From the NCBI GenBank assembly GCA_963794155.1, contig CAWCCX010000008.1, positions 868,001-932,000 on the forward strand: DNA of 64,000 bases. Direction: 5' to 3'. The stretch comes from Roseiarcus sp963794155 (lineage in GTDB: Bacteria > Pseudomonadota > Alphaproteobacteria > Rhizobiales > Beijerinckiaceae). Both the position numbers and the translations under genes were made by a program. Positions 19,202 to 29,193 of this stretch are shown one piece after another; positions within the stretch are counted from its first letter, which is position 1; every line of letters starts with the position of its first letter. The notes under the pieces are model-generated. The model worked only from the letters and a program-made list of their open reading frames with translations. It made no database searches and was not told where the DNA came from.

Positions 19202-22200
19202 ATGACTAATGTCCTGTCCCGTGCCTTTCCCCCGCCATCAAATTGGCAGGACTTCGAACGCCTTTGCTTTGACGTCTTCTCGCGGATTTGGAAGACCAAC
19301 GACGCTGAACTGCACGGTCGGGTTGGGCAGCCTCAGTCTGGCGTCGACGTTTATGGAACTGATCGCGTGGAGGGATGCTTCGTCGGAGTCCAGTGCAAAG
19401 GCAAAGACCAAAGCTTCACCAATGCATTGACCGCCGCCGAGCTGCGGAGCGAAGTCACGAAGGCGAAGTCTTTTAAGCCGCCTATCGACGTGTTTATCTT
19501 AGCGACAACCGCTCCTAATCACGCGCCGCTGCAGCAACTTGCTCGGCAACTAACTCAAATACACAAACGTCACGGCCGGTTCGAGGTCCGTGTTGTTGGT
19601 TGGACTACTTTGCATCAGTGGGTCACCGACTATCCAGAGATTGTTAGGAAATACTTTCCCGACCTTGCGCCCGTGGACATCGTCGGGGCAATCGAATTGG
19701 GCGTCGAGACTACTAAAGCTTTTGTGCTGGAGCAATTCTCTTCGTTTAGAGCCATGGTCGAGCGAGGCGACCCGAGCGACACATTGCGAATTCGCATTTT
19801 GGACGCCGCAAAACTAATCGAGGAAGGTTCCGTCCGTGCCGGCCTCAAAGCCTTAGAGCGCATTTGGTCAAGCGAGTCCGACAACGCGTCTCCTCGCAAT
19901 CGCTACCTCATTCGAGCGAACATTGGATTTGCTCACCTTATGCTCGGCGACCAGGCGTCTGGCGTTCTCCAGTTGCGCGCGGCGGGCGCTGAAGATCCAA
20001 CTTGGTCAAACGCGCGGGCTGTTTTTGCTACTGCCGAAATGCTCGATGGGAACCAAGAAGTGGCCTTCTCGGTCGCAAGAGCAGCTTTGGCGGATAATCC
20101 AGACAGTTTTCAGGCCGCTAATGTCCTAATCGCAACAGCTACTGATGAAATGAGTATCGCTGAGCTTGAGGCATCTATTCCGGTCGGTCTTCAATCGCGC
20201 ATGGATGTACTTCTTACTCTCACGCATTGTGCTAGAACCAAAAAAGACAGCGCGTCTCGCGGAAAATTTCTAACTCGTGCTACAACTTTATTCCCAAACG
20301 ATTGGCGCGTTCTTGCAGCTCAAGCGGAATTCTTGCTCGAACCCATCTTCGAGCTCAAGGGGGTCGCCTTCACTCATGCGGTCCCCGCCAACCAGGTGGG
20401 TGATCTTGAGCGTGGGATTGCATTGTTGCAAGGCTCGTGGTCCCAGATTAAGCAGCGCGACAATGCGGTCATCGGCGATTATGTCGCCGCCAACCTACTT
20501 TCAGCTTTGGAAATCTCGGGTCGTCATGCCGAATACGATCAGCTTCTGAGCGAGGCGATCAACGTAGCACCAGCCTCCCCACCCTTGCTGCGTCGTTATG
20601 CGCAAAGCATGATGGCGCTCAACGATTGGGCATCCGCGGCCAAGGCCCTTAATTCTATTCCAGCGGCATCACTCGAATTTTCTGATCGCTTAATGAAGAT
20701 TAATGCCTCGGCCCATTTAGGGGGGGCACGGGAGGCGACTTGAAGCGGCGACAGCGCTCGAGCTCGAGATGGGTTCGGGCAGGAACGCGGAGACCGCGGC
20801 CACGATGCAGATCGACGCGGCGCACATCGCCGGTTGCATGGACGACGTCTTACCGGGACTACTCGAGCGTTGGCCGGAATCGATTGTTCTCCGCTCCGTA
20901 ACACACAATTTTCTGCCGGAAGCAGATCCCCGCCGCGCGTCGCTGCTTGGCGAAATAAAGGAGCTTGCTCAGCACATAAGTGACCCGGGTGATCGCTTGC
21001 ATGCGGCCGAGGCGCTCTATATCGCGAAGCAATACTCCGCCGCCGCGGATATGTATGTAGGCACCTACACGCGTGAGAAAGATACTCCTGCACTTTACCG
21101 CGCCATCATCTCGCTCATTTATGCCGATCGGCGGCGCGACGCGCGGGAGCTGTTCGAATCATTGCCTTCTGCTTTGCGGGAAATGCCGCACTACGCCGAC
21201 GTTGGCGTCGCCATTTACGAGCAATCCGGACTTCTCCGAAAAGCTTGTGCCTGTGTTGAAACTGCGATCGCCCACGATGATTTTTTAAGTCGACGCATAC
21301 GCTGGCTCAATCTTTTGGAGCGCATCGGCGACGAACAGGCCATAATTCGCTGGCTCAACTCCTTAGGTCCCAATCAGCAAGGAACGCCCCAGGACCTGAT
21401 GCGGATCGCTCTAACGATCGACCGCTTGCAGGGTGACGCCCGGTGTTTCCAATTCGCCTATCGAGCGTTGCGGATCGGTTGGTCAGATCCTTCCATGCAT
21501 CTCGGATACATCATGGGCTTAGTCTTTACCGGCAAATCACAAAAGTTGGCCTTTACTACCCCGACTGAAGTCGAGCCAGACACGGTGGTTCTGATGGCGG
21601 AGAAGGACGGCGGGCGAAAACTCACCCGCATCCTCGAAACAGATCCCGATCCGAAAATTGAGAGAGACGAAATTACGCCAGATGTGGAACTCGGTCCCAC
21701 ACTGCTAGGACGAAAGGTCGGTGATGAGATCGAAATTCCATCGATTGGTGGTCACCCAACAGTTTATGTTATTCGCGAAATCCGTAACAAATATCTTCAC
21801 GCGCATTACCGCTCTTTAGAACAGTTTGAAACGCTGTTTCCGGGCAATCCAGGGTTTGGGTCTTTTTATCTCGATGAAAGCAAAGGAGATTCGAAATTCA
21901 AGCCAATCTTTGACTCGGCAAAACGCCGCAGCGAATTCATAGCCGATTTGGCCGAAAAATACAGTCAAGGGCAATTGCCATTGATGATGTTGTCGAGACT
22001 TGCAGGTCATTCGCCCTGCGATGCTTGGGAATGGGTCGTCGCCCAACCAACTCTTGGCATGCGCACTTGTGTTGGCTCCCAGGAACTCAGCAATGCCTCG
22101 AACTTGCTCGCAACCAATCGAAGAGCCGTGATCGACCCGATAACATTGTACGGTCTTGTGCAGCTTGGCATCGCAAACAAGGCCCGCGCATGTTTTGAAG

Positions 22201-23135
22201 ATCTTGGAGTCGTGCAAACCACGATAGACCTTTTCCGTCGACACCTCGAAGAAAGGAAGACTCAACTCGGTAAAGATCACGGCACGTTTGGCTGGAATGG
22301 CCACGATTATGAAATGGTCAAATATGACGACGTTTTTACACTAGAACGAATCGAACAAGCACAGGCTGCTCTATCCTTCGCGGAGGAATTGACACTCCTG
22401 CCCGCGACGCCTACTGTCGTCCTGGCCGATAACAGGCGTAAAATATTCGAAGACGTCGATCAAAGTTTTTTGGATACCATTTACGCGGCCCAAGGAGACA
22501 ACCGTCTACTTTATTCTGATGAATATATATTTCGTCATCTTGCTTTTGAGTTGAACGATGTTGGCGGAATTTGGACGCAAATCACCGCAATTAACGGCAA
22601 GAAAGCCCAATATATTTCTGATTTAGATTATTACGAGATCGTCGGTAAATTAGTCACTCATAATTATACTTTTACGACCATCGACTGCCGGAGTATTCTG
22701 CATCAACTTGAGAAGGACAACTGGAAGATCACGCCTGCTCTACAATCCTTCGCGACTCAGATAGCGGTGCTGACAAACGATCCGGACAGCGTAATTAGAG
22801 TGCTGGCTAAGCTGGCTCAAGTCGGATGGTATCTAAAACCTGATCGGGCCTCGTATGTGCGTCTCTTCACCAAGCTGATTGAAGCGCAAAAGCACGCGCA
22901 CCCGCTGCGCGATGCGGCGGCTTATATCGCTTTAGTGCGGAACACGGTTCGAGCACTCTGCCGCTTAGGCGCGTATCGTGTTCTACTAAAACGTCTTCTC
23001 GATACTTGCACCTATCTCACTCCAGTTTCTACAATTGTTGATCGCGTCAACCTGCAAGCCGATGTTGTCTTTTTTTCAATTGACGAAGCGCTGTCACTTG
23101 CACTCGCTGATGCGGTTAGCTTGGCGGACAACTGA
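19202..23135 (+). pseudogene. Restriction-nuclease/TPR/GreAB-C-like/PIN predicted defence protein, one frameshift at a G7 tract
   Basis: Read as one protein it has about 1,310 residues. N-terminal Mrr/REase-like domain: NWQDFERLCFDVF, then QSGVDVYG and VGVQCKGKD (the D...QxK core). A long TPR region follows. Near 21690 there is a GreA/GreB C-terminal-like piece (ELGPTLLGRKVGDEIEI). At about 22410-22750 there is a PIN-type nuclease domain (LYSDEYIFRHLAFELND, YYEIVGKLVTHNYTF). This TPR-GreAB-C-PIN arrangement has been catalogued as a predicted conflict system. The first part stops at 20741-20743; one base fewer in the G7 run 20720-20726 would join the parts in frame. It may be a mutation or a phase-variable switch. 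Its position next to the right inverted repeat makes it casposon cargo. Confidence 0.75.
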
Positions 23136-23212
23136 CGTTCGCAAGTATGCTCGGCGGTCAAAAGCGGACAAAGCCTGAATTTAAAAACTGATCGGAGTCA
23201 GCAGAGGGAAGA

Positions 23213-23253
23213 TGGTGCCCAGAATGCGGCTCACGCTAACGATCGCTATATCC
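23213..23253 (-). repeat. Casposon right terminal inverted repeat
   Basis: The reverse complement begins GGATATAGCGATCG and ends TGGGCACCA. Four mismatches in 41 positions to the left repeat (6957-6997). A C9 run (23252-23260) blurs the exact last base. Confidence 0.88.
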
Positions 23254-23254
23254 C

Positions 23255-23269
23255 CCCCCCGCACGGAAG
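23255..23269 (+). repeat. Right copy of 15-bp target site duplication
   Basis: CCCCCCGCACGGAAG, identical to 6941-6955. Continuing in one frame this gives PPARKKNALMRTEG then TAA at 23295-23297, which looks like the basic 3' end of a protein gene, a kind of target known for casposons. Confidence 0.85.
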
Positions 23270-23305
23270 AAGAACGCGCTGATGAGAACGGAAGGCTAAC
23301 CACTA

Positions 23306-24528
23306 GTCGCCAGCTTCAATCAATTTGAAATGATTTGATGATTCGCTTTGTCGACGGTGCGGACGACGGAGGCGATCATGGCGGCGATGGAGATTTCAGT
23401 AAAGAAGTATGTGGTGCGGTTGAGCGCGGTTGAGCGGGAGCAACTTGAGACGCTGATCCGGAAAGGAAAGAACCCGGCCCAGCGGCTGCTGAAGGCGCGG
23501 ATCTTGTTGAAGGCCGATGTCTCGGAAGCCGGTGAAGGGTGGAGCGACAGCCGGATCATCAAAGCGCTGGAGACCAGCCCATCCATGGTTTACCGGGTGC
23601 GCAAGCAACTGGTGGAAGAGGGTTTTGAGGCGGTGTTAAGCCGCAAGCAACGAGCAACGCCGGCGGTTGCGCGGATTTTTGACGGCGAGAAGGAAGCCAA
23701 ACTGATTGCCCTGGCTTGTTCCCAACCGCCCAAGGGACGCGCACGCTGGACCTTGCGATTGTTGGAGAACAAGGTCGTGGAACTCCACATTGTCGATCGC
23801 GCCAGCAACTCAACGATCGGGCGGGCGCTCAAAAAAACATTCTCCGGCCCCATCGCCGCCAGTGCTGGGTCATCCCGCCCAAGGCCAACAGCGCGTTCGT
23901 AGCGGCGATGGAAGACGTGCTGGCCGTCTACACGCGGCCACGCGATCCCGATCGTCCGCTGGTTTGCCTGGACGAAACCTCAAAGCAACTCCTCGCCGAG
24001 ACGCGGGCGCCAATCCCGATGATACCGGGGCGCCCGGCCCGTTGCGATTACGAGTACGAGCGCAATGGGACCGCCAACCTCTTCATGCTGTTCGCGCCGC
24101 TCGAAGGCTGGCGCCATGTCAAAGTCACGGATCGCCACACCGCCGTGGACTACGCTCACGTCTTGAAAGACCTGGCCGATGTCCACTTTTCGGCCGCCCA
24201 GACCGTCGTTCTGGTCCAGGACAATCTGAACATCCACAGCAAGGCGTCACTCTACGAAGCCTTTCCGGCGGCTGGTCGAGCGCTTCGAATGGCATTACAC
24301 GCCAAAGCACGGCAGTTGGCTCGATCTGGCGGAGTCGGAACTCGGCGTCCTATCGTCCCAATGCCTCGACCGCCGCATCCCCGACAAACAAACCCTCGTC
24401 GAGGAAATCGCCGCATGGGAGCAGGACCGCAATGCCAATCACGCCAAGGCCCATTGGCACTTCACAACCCCAAACGCTCGCATCAAGCTTAAGCACCTAT
24501 ACCCTTCAATCTGACTGAATCGGGCGAC
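23306..24528 (+). mobile_element. IS630-family element (copy c)
   Basis: It is flanked by TA (23304-23305; 24529-24530) with inverted ends GTCGCC(A/C)G(C/A)TTCA. It lies 35 bp to the right of the casposon target duplication, that is in the old target region rather than in the casposon. Confidence 0.75.
23378..24514 (+). pseudogene. IS630 transposase with A7 frameshift site and a second, disabling break
   Basis: The N-terminal helix-turn-helix part (VRLSAVEREQLETLIRKGKN, SPSMVYRVRKQL) is in one frame from ATG 23378 behind GGAGGCG. At the A7 run 23831-23837 the catalytic part continues in the -1 frame (RPHRRQCWVIPPKANSAFV, CLDET, QDNLNIH), matching the junction position in the other two IS630 copies. 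Near 24265 a further break, apparently a short deletion after EAFPA, moves the last catalytic part (RFEWHYTPKHGSWLDLAE, with its glutamate) to the third frame. So this copy cannot make a functional enzyme even with programmed frameshifting. Confidence 0.8.
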
Positions 24529-24530
24529 TA

Positions 24531-24749
24531 GCGTAGAAAACCCTCCGCCTCTCGGGCTGGGTCCTTTGCTCCTTCAAAACAGACCAACAACCATGGCCGT
24601 TTGCCCGTCCTCACCCTGAGCCTGATGCGCCACTCTGTTCCATAGGGAATGGCATACGCGTCCTTCTCTCGAAGCTCGCGCCATTAGGCCAGGAGCATTC
24701 AGACAGGTTCAGCGTCTGCGAACAGCGCTAAATAGCAAAAAGGCCAGGA
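24531..24749. other. Intergenic region right of IS630 copy c
   Basis: No convincing coding or RNA feature. A short run AGCAAAAAGGCC precedes the stop of the small minus-strand gene. Confidence 0.4.
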
Positions 24750-24893
24750 TCACTCCCGGCTCTTACGCTTTTCGGCTTGGCGGCGGTACCATGTCCGACG
24801 TGACATGCCGAGCTTGAGCCAAGGCTTCAGGGCTTCGATGGTTCGGGCGCGGTCCTCGATCCGAGGTCGGCCTTTATTGGGCCGGCGCATCAT
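24750..24893 (-). CDS. Small helix-turn-helix protein (47 residues)
   Basis: ATG 24893 to TGA 24750. The product is basic and reads RGRPRIEDRARTIEALKPW-like followed by LKLGMSRRTWYRRQAEKR, which has the spacing of a resolvase or homeodomain-like recognition helix (SRRTWYRR). Very similar short proteins are common on alphaproteobacterial phages and plasmids. It lies 27 nt downstream of the membrane-protein gene on the same strand. Function unknown; it is probably a DNA-binding accessory protein. Confidence 0.5.
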   Translation of the reverse strand: MMRRPNKGRPRIEDRARTIEALKPWLKLGMSRRTWYRRQAEKRKSRE

Positions 24894-24920
24894 CACCCTG
24901 GTGTTGCCCAGTCAGGGCGC

Positions 24921-25262
24921 TCAGACCAAACCGATCGCGCAGACGCCAGCATGGATGCCCGCTCCTGTCGGCCGCGTGAGCGGCGTCGGCGGTGATTGCC
25001 GCGAGGGCGACGGCGAGCAGTCGCTCGCCAGCCAAATCCCCAAAGGCGGGATCAATGCAACGGCGAAGGACATTCTCCCGGAACGCGCAAAGCCAGCGTC
25101 ATGAGAGCGAGCCTTTGTGGCCATGAAGAAGGGCACGACCAGCGCGCAAAAGAACAAGGGGCTGATTTCACTGCTGATGACGTGTTGATAAAGCAAGACG
25201 CTAACGGCCGTGGCCGCCGAATAGTAGGCAACGAGGCACAGGCCGTAGCGCGATCGTTTCAT
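24921..25262 (-). CDS. Small hypothetical membrane protein
   Basis: This 113-residue protein has three hydrophobic segments (LCLVAYYSAATAVSVLLY, SPLFFCALVVPFFMA, MSFAVALIPPLGIWLA) and a Ser/Pro-rich tail. ATG 25262 is preceded by GGAAG at the right distance, so I prefer it to the longer frame starting at 25346. No family recognised. Confidence 0.5.
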   Translation of the reverse strand: MKRSRYGLCLVAYYSAATAVSVLLYQHVISSEISPLFFCALVVPFFMATKARSHDAGFARSGRMSFAVALIPPLGIWLASDCSPSPSRQSPPTPLTRPTGAGIHAGVCAIGLV

Positions 25263-25460
25263 TGTAAGACTTCCTTTCGGGCCAAAGCCGCCCGCGACCG
25301 GGTGAGATCGCCCTCTTCTGTCACCAAAATGGCACTGTTCCGGCACTGGGTCCGGCGATCTCGGGCCAAAAACTTGTTACGGGAGGCCTCTAATCCAGGC
25401 CGGTTTTACGAAATTGCAGCTAGGCGCAGAAGGGCGCTAATGGCGGCGCGATCAAAGCTA

Positions 25461-25491
25461 AAGGCCGGAATTCGTTTCCGGCCTTTTCTTA
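25461..25491 (+). terminator. Rho-independent terminator-like hairpin
   Basis: GGCCGGAA (25463-25470) pairs with TTCCGGCC (25476-25483) and is followed by TTTTCTTATTT on the plus strand, a classic intrinsic terminator. No annotated plus-strand gene ends just before it. It may terminate read-through or also act for the minus-strand gene ending at 25926. Confidence 0.6.
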
Positions 25492-25925
25492 TTTGTTGAG
25501 TAGAATTATGATGATGATTATTAACAAGAATGGTACCAGGAGGTGCATCGTCTTTTTCCGCGTGAGGCCGAAGGCGCAGGAGGTAGCGGCACGGGGCTTG
25601 TCAGTTATTTTTGCATCAATGCGAGCGTCGCGTGCCTTGTAAAAGCCAATCAGGTGACCTTGGTCGCCAACACCATATTGAAGATGTCGCCAACACCATA
25701 TTGAAGATAAAGAAATGTTTTCTCATCACTCAACGGCATAGCGAATCCAATATCAGTAGCGTCATCTCGGGCTGCGTTCAGAATTGAGCGCTGCTTGGTT
25801 CCGACCTGTCGAGTTCGCCATTCCACACGCGCGTGCGGAAGGACGCGTACCGAATGCGCGGGCGCGGCTATCGAACGGTTGGGAGGATAGCGTGGCGCGG
25901 GCCGGACTTATGCGGTTGCTTTTCT
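25492..25925. other. Intergenic region with a 23-bp tandem duplication
   Basis: The 23-bp unit beginning GTCGCCAACACC and ending TTGAAGAT is repeated perfectly twice (25663-25685, 25686-25708). No supported gene. The duplication looks recent because the copies are identical. Confidence 0.6.
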
Positions 25926-26342
25926 TTATAACGAAGGTGGTCGCGATGGTTGGCCGCTCAGCCGCACAAGGAACGGGCATCCATTATGCCCGTTCGCGGC
26001 AACGATAGCGTACGTCCCTTCATTCGCTGCGCAATATTCTCCCCTGACGCCAATCGTGCCGGTTGGGCCGGGTAGATTGGATGAACTGATCCACCCGATC
26101 CAAGCGAGCGGGCCGCTCGGGTCGTTGCTGGTCAGCCCGATCCAATATCGGGTGTTCGGAGCAAGAAGGTATCCGCCTCTAAAGGTATGGTTCAATAGTG
26201 CCTTAGGGACTAGGTGTTCGGGAAAACTGCCGAACCTCGCGAGCACAGCGCCTGGTTGGTTTGACAAGTCGGCCAGAAGTACGGCACCTATCTCCCAAGA
26301 AAAGGGAGGCAGGCCCACGGTGTGACCGTTTTCTACAGTCAC
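25926..26342 (-). CDS. Choice-of-anchor R-like domain protein, N-terminus missing
   Basis: A 138-residue frame with features of the choice-of-anchor R domain seen in exported proteins: SVTVTVENGH strand, GAVLLADLSNQPGAVLARF, then NTRYWIGLTSNDPSGPLAWIGW. No signal peptide and no C-terminal anchor are visible. The frame is open some 100 bases upstream of GTG 26342 without a good start. The gene looks like a fragment whose 5' end was lost. The upstream DNA has a perfect short palindrome (GTAACGCT, TAGCGTTAC near 26440). Confidence 0.5.
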   Translation of the reverse strand: MTVENGHTVGLPPFSWEIGAVLLADLSNQPGAVLARFGSFPEHLVPKALLNHTFRGGYLLAPNTRYWIGLTSNDPSGPLAWIGWISSSNLPGPTGTIGVRGEYCAANEGTYAIVAANGHNGCPFLVRLSGQPSRPPSL

Positions 26343-26511
26343 GGTGACAGATCTCAGATAGAAAGGAACGCGGCCAGCGGAGAAGGAGTTTGCAATGACC
26401 CGGCAGCGCGTGGCCCGATGGCGCGCGGCGCGGCGGTAACGCTCTTAGCGTTACAAACAAACCGACCCGTGAGCCGCGAAGTCAGGTCCGTTGAGGGTAG
26501 GGCGGGGGTTC

Positions 26512-27279
26512 TCACAATATTGCGAGAACCCCCTCCAAGATCGTGGGTTCAGGACGGTGCGGAAACGCTTTGTGCTCGACGCCATCGATCAGGCATTGAG
26601 CGCCGGGCCGTCGCCCGCCGTGCTGCTTGTGGTGGAAGGCGACGCCCCGCAGCGCGCACTGGTCGCGCAGCGAGCGCACGGCGTCCATGTCCAGCGGCCG
26701 GAAGCCCGGACCGCTCTCGCCCCCGCTGATCAACCAGTCCAGTCCCTGCGCCGCGCCCATGTCGATCCAACCCAACAGCGGCTCGGCTGAGACGCCATGC
26801 CACGCCGCCGGTGTCCCGATCAGCTTGGGAAAGTCGCGGTCCCAAACCTCTTGGTTCTCCAGCGTGGCCATGAGACCGACGTGCGCCATGGGCCAATTCA
26901 CCGGCAGCATGTGCGCCGCGTTGCCGATCCGTTTGGTCAACAGCATCCAGCGCAGCAACGGCGTCTCACGGATCAGCGCCCACAGATCGACGCGCCAAGC
27001 CGGGTCCACCTCGTTGTCGAACACGTCGGCGAGACTGGCGCAGAACACGCGCGGCCGGTCTCCGGTGCGCTCAGCCTTGCGGTTCCACCCGTGCGGCGCA
27101 GCCCATGTGCTGGCGCTCGTGCGGTGGCGTGGGACGCCCGTTCCCCATCCGTCAGTCCAATGGTGGCGCACGCTCAAACTGGCCGCGTAGCAGTGATCGC
27201 AGGCCGGTGAAACGCGAGTGCAGCCGATCCATGGATTGAACGTGTGGTCTGTCCAGGAGATGTGAGAATTTTCAGCCAT
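26512..27279 (-). CDS. Phage Gp37/Gp68-like protein (DUF5131 family)
   Basis: This 255-residue protein starts SHISWTDHTFNPWIGCTRVS and carries the cysteine cluster CTRVSPACDHCYA near residue 20, then RPRVFCASLADVFD, LLLTKR and LISGGESGPGFRPL, all typical of the phage Gp37/Gp68 family. The Cys pattern suggests a metal or Fe-S site distantly like radical-SAM enzymes; the biochemical role is unknown. Its start overlaps the end of the integrase gene by 8 bp, so both are transcribed together leftwards. Prophage or island remnant. Confidence 0.85.
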   Translation of the reverse strand: MAENSHISWTDHTFNPWIGCTRVSPACDHCYAASLSVRHHWTDGWGTGVPRHRTSASTWAAPHGWNRKAERTGDRPRVFCASLADVFDNEVDPAWRVDLWALIRETPLLRWMLLTKRIGNAAHMLPVNWPMAHVGLMATLENQEVWDRDFPKLIGTPAAWHGVSAEPLLGWIDMGAAQGLDWLISGGESGPGFRPLDMDAVRSLRDQCALRGVAFHHKQHGGRRPGAQCLIDGVEHKAFPHRPEPTILEGVLAIL

Positions 27280-28399
27280 GGGCGATTAATTCCAGCGTCC
27301 GCTGCGCCACCGTGTCCGCCGCCTCGATCAATGATTTATCGAGGTGCAAGTAGCGCGAAGTTATTGATGATTGTCGGTGGCCTAATAACGATCCTATTAC
27401 ATGATCGCCAAAACCAAGATCAGCCGCTAATGATGCAAATGAATGACGCAAAACGTGAGGCGTGATGGTTTTATCCAATCCTAATTTTGCGAAGTGGTAA
27501 TTTATATTCCTAATTGGTTTGCCGTTCAGATTGAACACAAACTCATTGCGGCGCGGCTGACTCTCGATAATCCTGATTGCTTCCGCGCCCAGCGGTCGGA
27601 CGCTGCGGCCCGATTTCGTATTCTCCAGGTTGGCCGTGAAGCGTGGCAGGTCGCACTCGGTCCAACGGAGGCTCCTGATCTCGCCAGAACGCCAGCCAGT
27701 GACCATCAGCGCCCGCAGCACCGATTGGACGGTTGGCTCGGCGACGGCCGTCAGCGACCGCCCTAGCGTCTTGTACTCGCCCGCCGACAAGCGCCGGATG
27801 CGCACCTTATCGACGGGCTTCTGAACACCCGTGCATGGATTCACCGTGATGATTTTCTTACGGATGCCGAAATTGAAAATCGCCGACAACAAAACAACCA
27901 GCCGCTTGCCGGTCCCTGACGCGTGCTGATTCATAAAATCTTCGACTTGTTCTTTGGTGATCGCAGCGGCGCGAAATTTTCCAAACGTTGGCATCAAATG
28001 TTTTTTGATCCAACTCTTATCGGTCAAAATCGTGGATTGTTTTTTCCCATTGATTTTTTTCGCCGTCATATCCTCGACGTACTGATTCAGCAGCGCCTCC
28101 ATCGTCGGGCCATTTCGCAGCGCCTGCTTCGCATTGGCCGGATCAATGGCCCCCTCGGCCGTGGATCGAATAACGCGTGCTTTCTTACGCGCTTGATCCG
28201 GCGTCCAAACGCCGTGATAGCCAATTTTATGCCAGCGCGGACGGCCATCGCTTTGATACACAACATAAAAAACAATTAAATCCGATTCTTGTCTGCGGGC
28301 GACGAATCCAATCACCTCCAAATCGAAAATCGTGAATGGTCCAGCCGGTCGCGCCGCTAGTACATTTGATGTAATTCTAACTCTTTGATTTCTACCCAC
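27272..28399 (-). CDS. Tyrosine integrase (phage/island type)
   Basis: The product has 375 residues. It has an N-terminal DUF4102-like arm-binding part, a SAM-like core-binding domain (TMEALLNQYVEDM, FMNQHASGTGKRLV), and a catalytic domain with the active-site arginine in GWRSGE, HxxR in HVLRHS, and the terminal LLGHRQSSITSRYLH bearing the nucleophilic Tyr. Full length, intact. It is the likely recombinase of a small integrative element of which the Gp37/Gp68-like gene is a second member. I found no tRNA or direct repeat within a few hundred bases of its 5' side. Confidence 0.92.
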   Translation of the reverse strand: MGRNQRVRITSNVLAARPAGPFTIFDLEVIGFVARRQESDLIVFYVVYQSDGRPRWHKIGYHGVWTPDQARKKARVIRSTAEGAIDPANAKQALRNGPTMEALLNQYVEDMTAKKINGKKQSTILTDKSWIKKHLMPTFGKFRAAAITKEQVEDFMNQHASGTGKRLVVLLSAIFNFGIRKKIITVNPCTGVQKPVDKVRIRRLSAGEYKTLGRSLTAVAEPTVQSVLRALMVTGWRSGEIRSLRWTECDLPRFTANLENTKSGRSVRPLGAEAIRIIESQPRRNEFVFNLNGKPIRNINYHFAKLGLDKTITPHVLRHSFASLAADLGFGDHVIGSLLGHRQSSITSRYLHLDKSLIEAADTVAQRTLELIAHG

Positions 28400-28626
28400 T
28401 TTTGCAACTTTCCTTCAGGCGCGCCATAGCAATCGGTAGCTAAGGACTGGCACGATACGGCGCGGCTGTCCAGCGGATTCGCCTCGGACAGCGCCACCCC
28501 TGATTCGATTGGGGGATTCGCCCTTCGCGAGCGGATTATTATTTTAAATCAAAGATCTATTTGAATATGATTGCCGTAGGTAAGTGAGATTTCTGATGTT
28601 TAAGGTGGCGATTAAATATGATTGAT

Positions 28627-28968
28627 TTACCTCGAACTGCCCACGTGAGGCAATCCAACCGCAACCTCGAAGGCGTGCTGCTCGTCCGCGCGCTCGGCTT
28701 CCGCGACGGCGTTGGTGCGAACATAGATTTCGCTTTCCGCTCTCGCCATTCCGAGGAAATAGGCGAGCAGATCGAGGCGCGCGGCGATCGCCATGGCCTC
28801 AAGCTGGGCGGTCATGTCTGTGATGTAGCGAGCGACATCAAGCGCTTCATGCGTGACAGCCCGGTGAGACGAATCGCTAGCCTTTCTGAGCGGCCTCCCG
28901 GAACCATTCCTTCCGGTCCTCAGCTGTTCTCCACGTATCCGTCTCGGGAAACCCAGTTCCTCAATCAT
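28627..28968 (-). CDS. Small conserved helical protein
   Basis: The part from about 28860 down reads DVARYITDMTAQLEAMAIAARLD and LLAYFLGMARAESE, a helical pattern I know from short uncharacterised proteins of Rhizobiales. The start is uncertain: the frame is open to 28968, but the conserved part begins near residue 40, so the real protein may be about 75-80 residues. Monocistronic. Confidence 0.5.
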   Translation of the reverse strand: MIEELGFPRRIRGEQLRTGRNGSGRPLRKASDSSHRAVTHEALDVARYITDMTAQLEAMAIAARLDLLAYFLGMARAESEIYVRTNAVAEAERADEQHAFEVAVGLPHVGSSR

Positions 28969-29193
28969 ACGACAACGCAGTCCCGTTCAGCGGAGGGAGG
29001 CGGACCTTTCGGGCGCCCCGATCCGGGGTCGATAGCCCTGCTCAACGCGGGGTCGCTTTGATTCGGGCTCGACATCAGTTTACACCTTAAGAGCGCTGAT
29101 TTTAGAACAAAAAACAAGACGTTTCTGACAATATCGGCGAGCCTGCGCTTCCACAATTATGTAGAGACAGGTGAGAAAAAGTGTTGAGACAAG

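Larger units (their letters stand above)
6956..23254. mobile_element. Casposon-like transposon (Cas1 + family B DNA polymerase), 16.3 kb, decayed
   Basis: Seen directly: 41-bp terminal inverted repeats (6957-6997 and 23213-23253, 37/41 identical), a flanking 15-bp direct repeat, and an internal gene set with Cas1, a family B DNA polymerase with 3'-5' exonuclease motifs, helix-turn-helix proteins, a HExxH protein and a nuclease/TPR/PIN defence-type gene. Known biology: casposons are defined by a Cas1 integrase, PolB, terminal inverted repeats and target duplications; bacterial members have been reported but are rare. Inference: this is a bacterial casposon that integrated once at this site and has since decayed (frameshifts in cas1, polB, the HTH gene, the defence gene and cargo). 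No CRISPR array and no other cas gene are present. The transposase genes of the common IS families are all outside the repeats. Confidence 0.85.
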
